A stretch of DNA of 6,291 bases. It comes from Roseobacter sp. (GTDB lineage Bacteria > Pseudomonadota > Alphaproteobacteria > Rhodobacterales > Rhodobacteraceae). Below the pieces are notes generated by a model. It saw only the letters and a program-made list of their open reading frames with translations, had not been told where the DNA came from and searched no databases. Both the position numbers and the translations under genes were made by a program. Positions 5,941 through 6,291 of the stretch are shown piece by piece; within the stretch, counting starts at the first letter, position 1; every line of letters starts with the position of its first letter. The DNA is taken from NCBI GenBank assembly GCA_024636425.1, contig JAGXHB010000088.1, positions 1 through 6,291 on the forward strand, written 5' to 3'.

Positions 5941-6277
5941 TGCTTGATGAAAGGTGAAGAGATCAACATCTCTGCGCCCTTGATTTCGCACGACACCGAA
6001 CGGCGTGTTCTACCGCACCCTGAAAGTTGCAGCTTGTAGCATCCAGCGCTTTCAACGGCTGCGGGTCGCCCTATTGCTTTGCAAGGTTCCGAGCCTGGCG
6101 AGGCATTCCCACCCGCCTCGACCGCTACCCCGAGACAGTGCTGGCGGCTTACGTCCTTGCATCCTTCGTCGTTTGGGAACTGTGACGCCTGACCCTAACA
6201 CTCCCGTCTGATCGACCGTTAAGAGCACTAGAAGCTTGAGGCTGACCCCAAACAGGGTTGCCCGAACGGAGACGGAC
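5941..6277. other. Region downstream of the acyl-CoA synthetase with no recognised gene
   Basis: About 340 bases without a supported gene; open frames are short and not protein-like. Two small hairpins are visible. AGAGAT/ATCTCT at 5958-5973 has a four-base loop, lies 18 bases after the ligase stop, and has no T-run after it. CGAGGC/GCCTCG at 6099-6120 has a ten-base loop. The first might weakly end ligase transcription. Neither is a convincing intrinsic terminator. Confidence 0.4.
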
Positions 6278-6291
6278 ATGACATCACCGCC
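6278..6291 (+). CDS. Possible start of a further gene at the right edge
   Basis: An ATG at 6278 follows GGAGA by about five bases, giving MTSP before the window ends. The ribosome site is reasonable, but four residues allow no identification, and this may be chance. Confidence 0.2.

Noticed and set aside
5989..6030. RTTPNGVF-like peptide that recalls a short sulfotransferase (Stf0) motif
   Set aside because: An in-frame stop lies just upstream and the following residues do not continue the family pattern; a chance match.
6231..6291. Possible insertion-sequence end before the right-edge ATG
   Set aside because: No paired terminal repeat, target duplication or transposase can be seen within the window.

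Overview
The window looks like a chromosomal or replicon-borne metabolic segment from an alphaproteobacterium, most likely a marine Rhodobacterales (Roseobacter-group) relative. This is inferred from moderately high GC, a Tat-exported TRAP solute receptor, the hydroxyacid dehydrogenase/TRAP pairing, and an acyl-CoA synthetase of the DmdB-like type common in that group. No rRNA, tRNA, CRISPR array or recognisable complete insertion sequence is present.

Left part, minus strand (3503 down to 1): an NAD(P)-dependent D-2-hydroxyacid dehydrogenase (2541-3503) is followed by a TRAP transporter operon in the order receptor dctP (1226-2365), small permease dctQ (577-1161) and large permease dctM (1-530, cut by the window edge). 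The receptor resembles the TakP-type 2-oxo/2-hydroxy monocarboxylate binders. The set therefore probably imports a small 2-oxo or 2-hydroxy acid, and the dehydrogenase interconverts the 2-oxo and 2-hydroxy forms in the cytoplasm. The AT-rich gap before dctP holds a candidate operator (2474-2492) and a candidate promoter. A strong hairpin (1192-1222) separates dctP from dctQ.

Middle (3504-3935): about 430 bases without an intact gene. It contains the frameshifted C-terminal remnant of a minus-strand gene, probably a beta-hydroxyacid dehydrogenase, and about 150 bases I cannot assign. It ends in a perfect 15-base palindrome at the broken 5' edge of an enoyl-CoA hydratase remnant. Two divergent genes that both lack their 5' halves suggest an old deletion or rearrangement scar.

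Right part, plus strand (3909-5940): the crotonase remnant (3909-4256) lies directly upstream of, and may be translationally coupled to, a full-length AMP-forming acyl-CoA synthetase (4261-5940). The last 350 bases hold only weak hairpins and a possible start of another gene at the right edge.

I see no convincing undescribed system here. The points most worth a second look are the divergent double truncation, the operator candidate and the intergenic hairpin.
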